From Streptomyces sp. Tue 6430 (GTDB lineage: Bacteria; Actinomycetota; Actinomycetes; Streptomycetales; Streptomycetaceae): a stretch of DNA of 64,000 bases. Below are positions 1 to 8,955 of the stretch, one piece after another. Numbering within the stretch: position 1 is the stretch's first letter; every line of letters starts with the position of its first letter. The DNA lies in contig JAKGSH010000010.1 of the NCBI GenBank assembly GCA_021568835.1, positions 682,001-746,000 on the forward strand, given 5' to 3'. Made by a program: the position numbers and the translations under genes. The notes under the pieces were generated by a model that worked only from the letters and a program-made list of their open reading frames with translations, did no database searches and had not been told where the DNA came from.

Positions 1-2589
1 CGAGGTCGACGCGGCGCTGCAGGCGCTGCCCGGGGTCGCGGGCGCGGCCGCCGCCGTGCGCACCGCGCGCGGCGGCAACCAGCTCCTCGTCGGGTACGTC
101 GTCGTGCAGGACGGCTGGGACCGGGCCGCGGCCGTGGACAGGCTCCGCGCCGAGCTGCCCGCCGCGCTGGTGCCGCTGCTCGCGCCGGTGGCCGACCTGC
201 CGACCCGGACGTCGGGCAAGGTCGACCGGGCCGCGCTGCCGTGGCCTCTGGAGGGTCTGGAGACGGACGGGCCGGTCGAACGGCTCTACGGCACCGAGGC
301 CTGGCTCGCCGAACAGTGGACGGCGGTCCTCGGCGTCCCGGTCGGCGGTGCCCGTGACGACTTCTTCGCGATCGGCGGCGGCAGTCTGGCCGCCGCGCAG
401 CTGACGACGCGGCTGCGGACCCGGTACCCGAGCGTCGCCGTGGTCGACGTCTACCAGCGGCCGACGCTGCGCAAGCTGGCCCGGTACCTGGAGGAGTCCG
501 CGCAGGGCGACGGCGCCCGGCGCACCGTCGCCCCGGTGCCGCGACGCGCGCAGCTGGTGCAGGTGCTGCTGCTCCTGCCGCTGTTCACGCTGCTGGGGCT
601 GCGCTGGACGCTGGTCCTGGCCGCCGCGGGCAACGTCCTGCCCGCGTACGGGTGGCTGCCGACCGCGCCCTGGTGGCTGGTGGTGGCGGGCGCGCTGCTG
701 TTCTTCAGTCCGCCCGGCCGGCTCGCGCTCGGCGCGGGCGGGGCGCGGCTGCTGCTGCGGGGGTGGCGCCGGGCCGTCATCCGCGGGGCGGCGGGGTGCA
801 CCTGCGGCTGTGGGCCGCCGAGCGGCTCGTCGAGTTCAGCGGGGCGACCTCGCTGACCGGCTCCTGGCTGCAGCGGTACGCCCGCGCCCTCGGGCGCGGA
901 TCGGTCCGGACGTGGACCTGCACGCGCTGCCGCCGGTCACCGGCCTGCTCAGGCTGGGCCGGGGCGCGGCCGTCGAGTCCGAGGTGGACCTCTCCGGCTG
1001 GTGGCTGGACGGCGACCGGCTGGAGATCGGCCCGGTCAGGGTCGGTGCGCACGCCGTCGTCGGCACGCGCAGCGTCCTGTTCCCGGGGGCGCGGGTCGGC
1101 AAGCGGGCCGAGGTGGCGCCGGGTTCGGCCGTCGTCGGCCAGGTCCCGACCGGGCAGCGCTGGGCGGGCGCGCCCGCGGCCAAACTCGGCAAGGCCAAGC
1201 GCAACTGGCCCGAGGAGCGGCCGGCCCGGAGCCGGGTCTGGCGGGCGCTGTACGGGGCCTCGGGGCGGGACTGACACTGCTGCCGGTGTCGGCGGCCGGG
1301 GCCGCGCTGCTCGTGGCGTACGCCCTCGTGTCGCCGGACGCCCCGCTGCGGGGTGCCGCGCTGGCGCTGGTCCCGGCCACGCTCGCCTACGGGCTGACGT
1401 ACGCGCTGCTGCTCCTGGTCGCCGTGCGGCTGCTGAGCCTGGGGCTGCGGGAGGGCACGCACCCCACGCACGGGCGGATCGGCTGGCAGGCCTGGACGGT
1501 CACCCAGCTGATGGACCGCTCGCGCGAGACGCTCTTCCCGCTGTACGCGGGGCTGGCGACGCCGGTGTGGCTGCGGCTGCTCGGGATGCGGATCGGCAAG
1601 GGCGCCGAGGTGTCGACCGTCCTCGCGCTGCCCAGTCTGACCACGGTCGGCGAGGGCGCGTTCCTGGCCGACGACACGCTGACCGCGCCGTACGAGCTGG
1701 GGGGCGGCTGGATGCGGATCGGGCGCGCGGAGATCGGGCGGCGGGCGTTCCTCGGGAACTCGGGGATGACCGCGCCGGGGCGGAGCGTGCCGGACGGCGG
1801 GCTCGTCGGGGTGCTGTCGGCGACACCGAAGAAGGCGAAGAAGGGCAGTTCCTACCTGGGGCTGCCGCCGGTGAAGCTGCCGCGCGCGGCGGCCGACGGC
1901 GACAGCAGCCGCACCTACGAACCGCCGGCGCGGCTGCTGTGGGCGCGTGCGCTGGTGGAGCTGTGCAGGATCGTGCCGGTGTTCTGCTCGGCCGGTCTCG
2001 CGGTGCTGACGGTGGCCGCGCTGTGCGCGCTGGGGGCGTGGGCCCCCCTGCTGTCCGGGCCGGTGCTGCTCGGGGCGGGCGGGCGGCGGCGCTGCTGTCG
2101 ATCGTCGCGAAGTGGCTGCTGGTGGGGCGGCACCGGCGTGGGGAGCACCCGCTGTGGAGCGGTTTCGTGTGGCGCAACGAGCTGGCGGACACCTTCGTCG
2201 AGGTGGTGGCGGTGCCGTGGCTGGCGGGTTCGGTTCCGGGTACGCCGGTGCTGTCGGCGTGGCTGCGCGGGCTCGGCGCGCGCATCGGCCGGGGCGTGTG
2301 GGTGGAGAGCCACTGGCTGCCCGAGGCGGACCTGGTGACGCTGGAGGACGCGGCCACGGTCAACCGGGGGTGCGTGCTCCAGACTCACCTCTTCCACGAC
2401 CGGATCTTGCGGACGGATACTGTGGTCCTCCGTGAGGGTGCCACGCTGGGCCCTGGCGGGATCGTGCTGCCCGGCAGCACGATCGGGGCCCGTACGACCC
2501 TGGGTCCCGCGTCGCTCGTGATGGCCGCGGAGTCCGTCCCGGACGACACCCGCTGGCTCGGCAACCCGATCGAAGCATGGCGTCCCTGA
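1..2589 (+). CDS. NRPS-like terminal protein, Pls/PosA type (5' truncated, frameshifted)
   Basis: Only the 3' part lies in the window. In order it shows the end of an adenylation domain (TSGKVDR core, about 205-235), a carrier domain whose phosphopantetheine serine is in IGGGSL (codon 383), hydrophobic segments from about 545, and repeated left-handed beta-helix (hexapeptide) stretches around 900-1200, 1560-1800 and 2280-2580. This A-T-membrane-hexapeptide layout is that of the NRPS terminal domain found in polylysine-synthetase-like (Pls/PosA) enzymes, which couple amino acids without classical condensation domains. The product here is unknown. The frame drops by one base at about 760, 893, 1263 and 2080, each in a G-run, and the protein is continuous across each break. 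The next gene starts inside its last codons. Confidence 0.8.
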
Positions 2590-4007
2590 ACGCCGGCCGC
2601 TCGGACCCGGACGACGGCACATCGGCGGGGAGTGGCGGCACGGCGCAGGGAGCGGACGCGGCAGTGGCAGTTCAGCAGGCAGGCGGGGCGGACCCGTACT
2701 TCCCGGCCAACGGTGATTCCCGGTACCGGGTGCACCGCTACGAGCTCACGCTGGACTACCGGCCCGGGCCGAACCGGCTCTCGGGCACCGCCCGGATCAA
2801 CGCGATAGCCGGGCGTGCGCCGCTCGCCGAGTTCCAGCTCAACCTGGCCGACTTCAAGATCGGCCGGGTCCGGGTGGACGGCCGGCAGGCGCACTACACG
2901 CACCGCGGCGGCAGGCTGCGCGTCCGGCCCGCCAAGGCGCTGCGGGCCGGGGCCGCGTTCACCGTCGAGGTGCACTGGGCGGGCAACCCCAAGCCGGTCA
3001 ACAGCCCCTGGGGCGGGATCGGCTGGGAGGAGCTGGCCGACGGGGCGCTGGTGGCGAGCCAGCCCGTCGGGGCGCCGTCCTGGTACCCGTGCAACGACCG
3101 GCCCGCCGACAAGGCGTCGTACCAGATATCGGTCACGACGCCGTCGGCGTACGCGGTGGTGGCCGGTGGCCGGCTGCTGACCCGGACGACGAAGGCGTCC
3201 ACGACGACCTGGGTGTACGAGCAGTCCGCGCCGACGTCGAGCTATCTGGTCGGGCTGTCGATCGGCAAGTACCAGACGGTGCTGCTCGGTGATCCGGGGC
3301 TCGGCGGGGTGCCGCAGCACGGGCACATCCCGGCGCACCTGCTGCCGGAGTTCTCGCGGGACTTCGCGCGCCAGCCGGGCATGATGCACCTCTTCCAACA
3401 GCTCTTCGGGCCCTACCCGTTCGACGAGTACGCGGTCGTGGTGACCGAGGAGGAACTCGACGTGCCCGTCGAGGCACAGGGGTTGTCGCTGTTCGGCGCC
3501 AACCACGTGGACGGGGCGCGGGGTTCGGAGCGGCTGGTGGCGCACGAGCTGGCGCACCAGTGGTTCGGCAACAGTGTGTCCATCGCCGACTGGCGGCACA
3601 TCTGGCTGAACGAGGGCTTCGCCAAGTACGCGGAGTGGCTGTGGTCGGAGCGCTCGGGCGGGCGTACGGCGCAGCAACTGGCCGCCGTCGCGCACCGGTC
3701 GCTCTCCGTCCTGCCGCAGGACCTGAAGCTGGCCGACCCCGGCCGCAAGTCGATGTTCGACGACCGGCTCTACGAGCGGGGCGGGCTCACCGTGCACGCG
3801 CTGCGCTGCGCGCTGGGCGACGAGGCGTTCTTCCGGATGCTGCGCGCCTGGCTCGGTCTGCACCGCGGCGGCGCGGTCACGACGTCGGCCTTCACGGCCC
3901 ACGCGGCGCGGTTCGCGGCCGAACCGCTGGACGACCTGTTCGACGCGTGGCTGTACGCGACGGCGCTGCCGCCGTTGCCGCGGGCCGACACGCGGGCGGC
4001 CGTCTGA
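2577..4007 (+). CDS. M1 family zinc metallopeptidase
   Basis: Intact 476-residue gluzincin. The zinc site is HELAH (323-327) with the third ligand Glu346 in WLNEGFAKY, the expected 18 residues downstream. The N-terminal half is the beta-rich saddle domain of M1 aminopeptidases. The protein is about half the length of full M1 enzymes because the C-terminal helical domain is short. The usual GxMEN substrate motif is replaced by PVEAQG around Glu299. No signal peptide is visible, so it is probably cytosolic. The ATG overlaps the last codons of the upstream NRPS-like gene by 13 bases, suggesting translational coupling. An oligopeptide-trimming role is inferred only. Confidence 0.88.
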   Translation: MASLNAGRSDPDDGTSAGSGGTAQGADAAVAVQQAGGADPYFPANGDSRYRVHRYELTLDYRPGPNRLSGTARINAIAGRAPLAEFQLNLADFKIGRVRVDGRQAHYTHRGGRLRVRPAKALRAGAAFTVEVHWAGNPKPVNSPWGGIGWEELADGALVASQPVGAPSWYPCNDRPADKASYQISVTTPSAYAVVAGGRLLTRTTKASTTTWVYEQSAPTSSYLVGLSIGKYQTVLLGDPGLGGVPQHGHIPAHLLPEFSRDFARQPGMMHLFQQLFGPYPFDEYAVVVTEEELDVPVEAQGLSLFGANHVDGARGSERLVAHELAHQWFGNSVSIADWRHIWLNEGFAKYAEWLWSERSGGRTAQQLAAVAHRSLSVLPQDLKLADPGRKSMFDDRLYERGGLTVHALRCALGDEAFFRMLRAWLGLHRGGAVTTSAFTAHAARFAAEPLDDLFDAWLYATALPPLPRADTRAAV

Positions 4008-4033
4008 GGGGTGCGTCCAGCACAATGGCCGTC

Positions 4034-4519
4034 ATGAGCACGCGTAACTGCCCCTGCGGGCTGTCCGGGACCTATGCGGAGTGCTGCGGCCGCTTCCACG
4101 CCGGCGCCGCCGCGCCGACCGCCGAGGCGTTGATGCGGTCGCGGTACAGCGCCTTCGTGCAGGGCGACGCGGGGTACCTGCTGCGGACCTGGCATCCGCG
4201 GACCCGGCCGGGGCGGCTGGACCTCGATCCGGGGACGCGGTGGACGGGGCTGGAGATCCTCGGCACGGTCGACGGGTCGGCGTTCCACGCCACCGGGGTC
4301 GTGGAGTTCCGGGCCTCCTACCGGGGCGGCGCGCTGCGGGAGCGGAGCCGCTTCGAGCGGGTGGCGGGGGCCTGGGTGTACGTGGACGGGGAGTTCCCGG
4401 AGGGTAGGGCCGCGCCGCCCGGGGCGCGGGGGCGGGGGCGGGGTGCGAGACGCGGGGCGGGGTCCGAGGGGGGCGCTACGGCGCCAGGATGTCGAGTTCC
4501 TGGAGCGCGCCGACCGTGA
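4034..4519 (+). CDS. SEC-C motif YchJ-family protein
   Basis: The protein begins MSTRNCPCG and has the N-terminal cysteine-rich SEC-C zinc motif (CPCG...ECCGRFH), followed by the conserved AxxLMRSRYSAFV segment of the YchJ/UPF0225 family. Function is unknown; SEC-C is a metal-binding module also found on SecA. An ATG at 4025 is an alternative start. As it stands the frame runs to 4519, into the gluconate repressor on the other strand, with a low-complexity tail. If one G is missing at about 4402 the natural stop would fall near 4407 (FPEG then TAG), which fits the family length of 120-130 residues much better. Confidence 0.75.
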   Translation: MSTRNCPCGLSGTYAECCGRFHAGAAAPTAEALMRSRYSAFVQGDAGYLLRTWHPRTRPGRLDLDPGTRWTGLEILGTVDGSAFHATGVVEFRASYRGGALRERSRFERVAGAWVYVDGEFPEGRAAPPGARGRGRGARRGAGSEGGATAPGCRVPGARRP

Positions 4520-5176
4520 TCTCGCGCGTCAGCTTCTCCGCGCGGTCCGCGTCGCGCTCGCGCACCGCCTCGGCGACCCGTACGTGCAGGGTGACGGCGG
4601 CCGGGTCGGGGTCCTCGAACATGACCTCGTGGTGGGTGCGGCCCGAGAGGACCTCCGCGACGACGTCCCCGAGGCGGGCGAACATCTCGTTGCCGGAGGC
4701 CGTGAGGATCACGCGGTGGAAGGCCACGTCGTGGAGGAGGTAGCCCTCGAGCTGGTGGCCGCGCGAGTTGGCCACCATGCCGAGCGCGCACTCGGTCAGT
4801 TCGGCGCACTGCTCCGCCGTGGCGTTGCGCGCCGCCAGGCCCGCCGCGACCGGTTCGATCGCCGACCGCAGGACGGTGAGCGAGCGCAGCTGGTGGGGGC
4901 GGTCGGCGCCAGCCAGTCGCCAGCGGATGACCTGCGGGTCGTAGACGTTCCACTCGGCCTTCGGGCGTACGGTCACGCCCACCCGGCGGCGGGACTCGAC
5001 CAGGTGCATCGATTCCAGGACGCGGACCGCCTCGCGCATCACGGAGCGTGAGACGTCGAAGCGCTGGGCCAGTTCGTCGGTGCGCAGGACGCTGCCCGGG
5101 GGTATGCGCCCGCGGTGATGGCGGGGCCGAGGGCGTCGAGTACACGGCCGTGCAGACCCCGGCCCGGAATGGTCAT
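4476..5176 (-). CDS. gntR: GntR/FCD-family gluconate operon repressor (frameshifted)
   Basis: The N-terminal winged helix has the GSVLRTDELAQRFDVSR helix-turn-helix region, and an FCD all-helical effector domain follows. It is divergent from gluconokinase and the gluconate permease, which argues for control by gluconate or 6-phosphogluconate. The natural start is the ATG at 5176 (MTIPGRGLHGRV). The frame slips by one base at about 5105-5121, where a G has been lost in the codons for TAGRIPPG. An upstream GTG in the displaced frame is an artefact. A palindromic operator candidate lies 35 bases upstream of the start. Confidence 0.85.
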
Positions 5177-5210
5177 GCACTCAGCGTACGTGCCGCGTCA
5201 CGGACTCGAA

Positions 5211-5221
5211 AAGTCAGACTT
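5211..5221. promoter_or_regulatory. Palindromic operator candidate for the gluconate repressor
   Basis: AAGTCAGACTT is a perfect 5-1-5 inverted repeat in an AT-rich patch between the divergent repressor and gluconokinase genes. FCD-type GntR proteins commonly bind short GT...AC palindromes with one central base. Assignment to this repressor is by position only. Confidence 0.5.
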
Positions 5222-5306
5222 ATTCGTCACAGACTCTTGAATTCGTCGTACCTAATGGGCTTCAGTGTCGTCGACATCAGGTGTCGAGGAAGACAGCGAG
5301 GCAGAG

Positions 5307-5824
5307 ATGCGTACCCCCCACGTCGTCGTGGTGATGGGCGTCGCCGGCACGGGCAAGACCACGATCGGTCCGCTGCTCGCCGCCCGGCTGGGCGTTCCCT
5401 ACGCCGAGGGCGACGACTTCCACCCGCCGGCCAACATCGCCAAGATGTCGGCCGGCACCCCGCTCGACGACGACGACAGGCGGCCGTGGCTCGACGCCAT
5501 CGGCGACTGGGCGCACGGGCGGGCCGGGCTGGGCGGGGTCGTGAGCTGTTCGGCGCTGAAGCGGTCGTACCGCGACCGGCTCCGGGCCGCCGCCCCGGGA
5601 TCGTGTTCGTGCACCTCGCGGGTGACCGGGCGCTGATCGAGGACCGGATGGCGCACCGGCAGGGTCACTTCATGCCGACCGCGCTGCTGGACTCCCAGTT
5701 CGCCACGCTCCAGCCGCTCGCGGCGGACGAGGCGGGGGTCGCGGTCGATGTGACCGGGACGCCCGAGGAGATCACCGAACGCGCCGCGCGGGCGCTCGAC
5801 GGGCTTCCCGACACCCGGCGGTAG
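5307..5824 (+). CDS. gntK: Gluconokinase (frameshifted)
   Basis: Phosphorylates gluconate to 6-phosphogluconate, feeding the pentose phosphate pathway. The P-loop GVAGTGKTT is at residues 11-19, followed by the family motifs EGDDFHPPANIAKM and VVSCSALKRSYRD. The lid and C-terminal part (HFMPTALLDSQFATL) sits in the next frame, entered by loss of one G at about 5599 (PG-IVFVHLAG). The ATG at 5307 is preceded by GAGGCAGAG. About 172 residues after correction, the usual size for thermoresistant-type gluconokinases. It is followed by the permease gene 80 bases downstream. Confidence 0.93.
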
Positions 5825-5904
5825 CCGCCCCGCTCCCCCGGGGCGGCCACCGTGTCAGCAGTACCCCCCTCTCCCCATCCCCCGTAACGCGTAAGGGACC
5901 CCCC

Positions 5905-7301
5905 GTGACCAGACTCAGCGTCGAGATGCTGGCGGCGGACAGTGTCGAGCCGATCACCTCGGCCGGTCATGCCCAGCTGGGCATCGCCGTGCTGGCGGGC
6001 ATCGCCGTCATCGTCCTGCTCATCACCAAGTTCAAGCTGCACGCCTTCCTGGCGCTGACCATCGGCTCGCTCGCACTCGGCGCGTTCGCCGGGGCGCCGC
6101 TCGACAAGGCGATCGCCAGTTTCACCACCGGTCTCGGCGCCACGGTCGCCGGTGTGGGCGTGCTCATCGCGCTCGGCGCGATCCTCGGCAGGCTGCTCGC
6201 CGACTCCGGCGGCGCCGACAGAATCGTCGACACGATCCTCGCCAAGGCGGGCGGCCGGTCGATGCCGTGGGCGATGGTGCTGATCGCCTCGGTGATCGGT
6301 CTGCCCCTGTTCTTCGAGGTCGGCGTCGTCCTGCTGATCCCCGTCGTGCTGATGGTCGCCAAGCGCGGCAACTACTCGCTGATGCGCATCGGCATCCCGG
6401 CGCTGGCCGGTCTGTCCGTGATGCACGGCCTGGTCCCGCCGCACCCCGGTCCGCTGGTCGCGATCGACGCCGTGGACGCCAACCTGGGCGTGACGCTCGC
6501 GCTGGGCGTGCTGGTCGCCGTCCCGACGGTGATCATCGCCGGTCCGGTGTTCTCCCGCTACGCCGCCCGCTGGGTGGACGTCCCCGCCCCGGACCGGATG
6601 ATCCCGCAGCGGCCCTCCGAGGACCTGGAGAAGCGTCCGGGCTTCGGGATCACCCTGGTGACGATCCTGCTGCCGGTCGTGATGATGCTGGCCAAGGCAC
6701 TCGTCGACATCGTCGTGGACGACCCCGAGAACACCGTGCAGCGTGTGTTCGACGTGGTCGGCTCCCCGCTGATCGCCCTGCTCACCGCCGTCGTCGTCGG
6801 CATGTTCACCCTCGGCCGGGCGGCCGGCTTCACCAAGGACCGGATCTCCTCCACGGTCGAGAAGTCCCTCGCCCCATCGCCGGCATCCTGCTGATCGTCG
6901 GCGCGGGCGGCGGCTTCAAGCAGACACTGATCGACTCCGGTGTGGGCCGGATGGTCCTGGAGATCTCCGAGGACTGGTCGATCCCGGCCCTGCTGCTGGC
7001 CTGGCTGATCGCGGTGGCGATCCGGCTGGCGACCGGCTCGGCGACCGTGGCGACGATCTCGGCGGCCGGCCTGGTCGCGCCGCTCGCCGCCGACATGTCG
7101 ACCGCGCACACCGCCCTGCTGGTCCTGGCGATCGGCGCCGGCTCGCTGTTCTTCAGCCACGTCAACGACGCCGGCTTCTGGCTGGTGAAGGAGTACTTCG
7201 GCCTGAGCGTCGGCCAGAACATCAAGACCTGGTCGGTCATGGAGACCATCATCTCGGTGGTCGCCGGCGGCCTGGTCCTGCTGCTCTCCCTGGTCATATA
7301 G
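5905..7301 (+). CDS. gntP: GntP-family gluconate:H+ symporter (frameshifted)
   Basis: A polytopic membrane protein of about 465 residues with GntP hallmarks (ALGAILGRLLADSGGA, VIGLPLFFEVGVVLLIP, SHVNDAGFWLVKEYFGL). It imports gluconate and forms a transcription unit with gluconokinase. The GTG at 5905 is spaced 7 bases from AAGGGA and is preferred; the ATG at 5926 is an alternative. One C is missing from the C-run at about 6872 (SLAP-IAGILLIVGAGGG), so the two halves read in different frames. Confidence 0.93.
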
Positions 7302-7325
7302 GGGTCGTACGGGCCCATGGCCGTG

Positions 7326-7380
7326 CAGGCCCGCGGTCACACAGGCCCGCAGTCATACAGGCCCGCGGTCACACAGGTCC
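7326..7380. repeat. 16-bp tandem repeat, about 3.4 copies
   Basis: Units CAGGCCCGCGGTCACA start at 7326, 7342 and 7358 and a partial copy at 7374; the middle copy differs at two positions. It lies between the converging permease and cytochrome genes. A 12-bp palindrome CCGTACGTACGG follows at 7415-7426. Confidence 0.8.
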
Positions 7381-7437
7381 ACGGGACGGGTTCACCCGCT
7401 GTCGGCATCAGCGGCCGTACGTACGGTTCGCCGGCGG

Positions 7438-8061
7438 TCAGCGGTGCCACAGCGGGTGCTCCCGTTCCGCCCAGTCCGGGCTCACCGATCCGGTGCGCAT
7501 GCCGCGGCGGGCCTCCGGGTCGCCGAGGGCCATGCCGATGTGACCGGCCAGGACGATGCCGACGGCCAGGGCCAGCCAGTCGTGCACGAAGGTCGCGCTG
7601 GTCCGCCACACGAGCGGGGTCAGGCGGGTGAACCACATGAGGAGCCCGGTGCCGAGCATCACCACGGTGGCCCCGGCGATCCACGCGGCGTAGACCTTCT
7701 GGCCCGCGTTGAACTTGCCCGCCGGTCTGGACTCCCGTCGCCGGTCGCGGCGCAGGGCCGCGCGCAGCCAGCGGCGGTCGTGCGGGCCGAAGCGGTTCAG
7801 GCGGCCGAGGTCGGCGCGGAACGCGCGGGAGAGGAGTCCGGCCAGGACGGGCACGGGCAGGGCGAGGCCGGACCACTCGTGGACCCGGACGACCAGTTCG
7901 CGGCGGCCGACGAGCTGCGCGAGCTGGGGGACGTAGAGGAAGGCCGCCGTCAGTACGCACACGCCCATGAGCAGGGCGGTCGCGCGGTGCACCCGGCGTT
8001 CGGCCGTGCTGAAGCGGCGGACGCGGGCGTGGGCGGGCGGTGCGTCAGCTCGTGGGTTCAT
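7438..8061 (-). CDS. Cytochrome b/b6-type membrane subunit
   Basis: A 207-residue protein with about four hydrophobic segments and membrane histidines at HRATALLMGV, HEWSGLALPVP, HDWLALAVG and HIGMALG, suitable as haem ligands. It resembles the gamma/cytochrome b subunits of formate dehydrogenase-like systems. Its ATG overlaps the stop of the upstream Mo-oxidoreductase gene by 17 bases, so the two are co-translated and probably form an electron-transfer pair: membrane haem protein plus exported Mo enzyme. The physiological substrate cannot be read from sequence. Confidence 0.82.
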   Translation of the reverse strand: MNPRADAPPAHARVRRFSTAERRVHRATALLMGVCVLTAAFLYVPQLAQLVGRRELVVRVHEWSGLALPVPVLAGLLSRAFRADLGRLNRFGPHDRRWLRAALRRDRRRESRPAGKFNAGQKVYAAWIAGATVVMLGTGLLMWFTRLTPLVWRTSATFVHDWLALAVGIVLAGHIGMALGDPEARRGMRTGSVSPDWAEREHPLWHR

Positions 8062-8770
8062 CGTCCCGCCCGTTCGAACGGCCCACCCAGGCGTCGACGT
8101 CGTAGCCGCGCCGCTCCCAGTAGCCGGTCTCCACCTTCTCGGTGACGGTGATGCCCGAGAGCCACTTGGCGGACTTGTAGAAGTACATGGGCGCCACGTA
8201 CAGGCGGACCGGGCCGCCGTGTTCGTGGGCGAGGTCCTCGTCCCGCATGCGCAGGGCGACCAGGACGTCGGGGCGGCGGGCCTGGGCGAGGGTGAGGCTC
8301 TCGGTGTAGGTGCCGTCGAAGCAGGTGAAGCGGACGGCGCCGGCACGTGCGCGCACTCCGGCCGCGTCGAGCAGGACGGACAGCCGTACGCCCTCGAAGG
8401 GTGTCCCGGGCACCCGCCAGCCGGTGACGCACTGGACGTCCCTGACCACGCGGGTCTGCGGCAGTGCCCTCAGGTCGGCCAGGGTGTGGGTGGCGGGGCG
8501 GTCGACCAGGCCGTCGACGGTCAGGCGGTAGTTCCCGGCGTTCCTGTGCGGTACGGAGGAGGCCACCGAGTAGTAGCGGAAGCCGCCCCCGTTGGGGAGC
8601 AGGTCGGTGAGGCCGGTGGGGTCCCTGTCGGCGGCGCGGCCCAGGAAGTCCTCCAGGCCGCGCTGGAGGACGGGGGCGGCGACGACGCCGAGGGCGCCCA
8701 GGCCGAGCGTGCCGAGGAAGACGCGGCGGCCGACGGGGGTGCCGCGTTCCTCGGGTGTTTCGGAGGTCAC
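8045..8770 (-). CDS. Tat-exported molybdopterin-dependent oxidoreductase (sulfite oxidase/MsrP fold)
   Basis: 241 residues. The N-terminus carries a twin-arginine signal (GRRVFLG, residues 14-20) and a hydrophobic stretch. The mature part is a sulfite-oxidase-type molybdopterin domain with the Mo-ligating cysteine Cys114 in DVQCVTGW and the WLSGI segment near the end. Such proteins, with a cytochrome b partner as here, reduce oxidised substrates such as methionine sulfoxide in MsrP; the substrate in this family of actinobacterial proteins is not established. The gene is intact. Confidence 0.87.
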   Translation of the reverse strand: MTSETPEERGTPVGRRVFLGTLGLGALGVVAAPVLQRGLEDFLGRAADRDPTGLTDLLPNGGGFRYYSVASSVPHRNAGNYRLTVDGLVDRPATHTLADLRALPQTRVVRDVQCVTGWRVPGTPFEGVRLSVLLDAAGVRARAGAVRFTCFDGTYTESLTLAQARRPDVLVALRMRDEDLAHEHGGPVRLYVAPMYFYKSAKWLSGITVTEKVETGYWERRGYDVDAWVGRSNGRDDEPTS

Positions 8771-8859
8771 ACGTCCATTCGAGCACCCGGGGCCCGGGCG
8801 GGGCCAGGGAGGCGGGGCGGTCGTCAGGATTGCGTCATCACTTCCCGGTTTCCCGGTTT

Positions 8860-8955
8860 CCCGGGCTCTCAGGTTCTCCGGCCTCCGGGCTCTCCGGCCT
8901 CCGGGCTCTCAGGTTCTCCGGCCTCCGGGCTCTCAGGTTCTCCGGCCTCCGGGCT
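8860..8955. repeat. 24-bp tandem repeat encoding PEAGEPES tail
   Basis: The unit TCTCAGGTTCTCCGGCCTCC plus GGGC recurs about three times, with partial units. It is in frame with the hypothetical protein, so copy-number change would add or remove eight residues. Confidence 0.75.

Noticed and set aside
7326..7380. CRISPR-like array
   Set aside because: The units are directly contiguous 16-mers with no spacers and no cas genes nearby.
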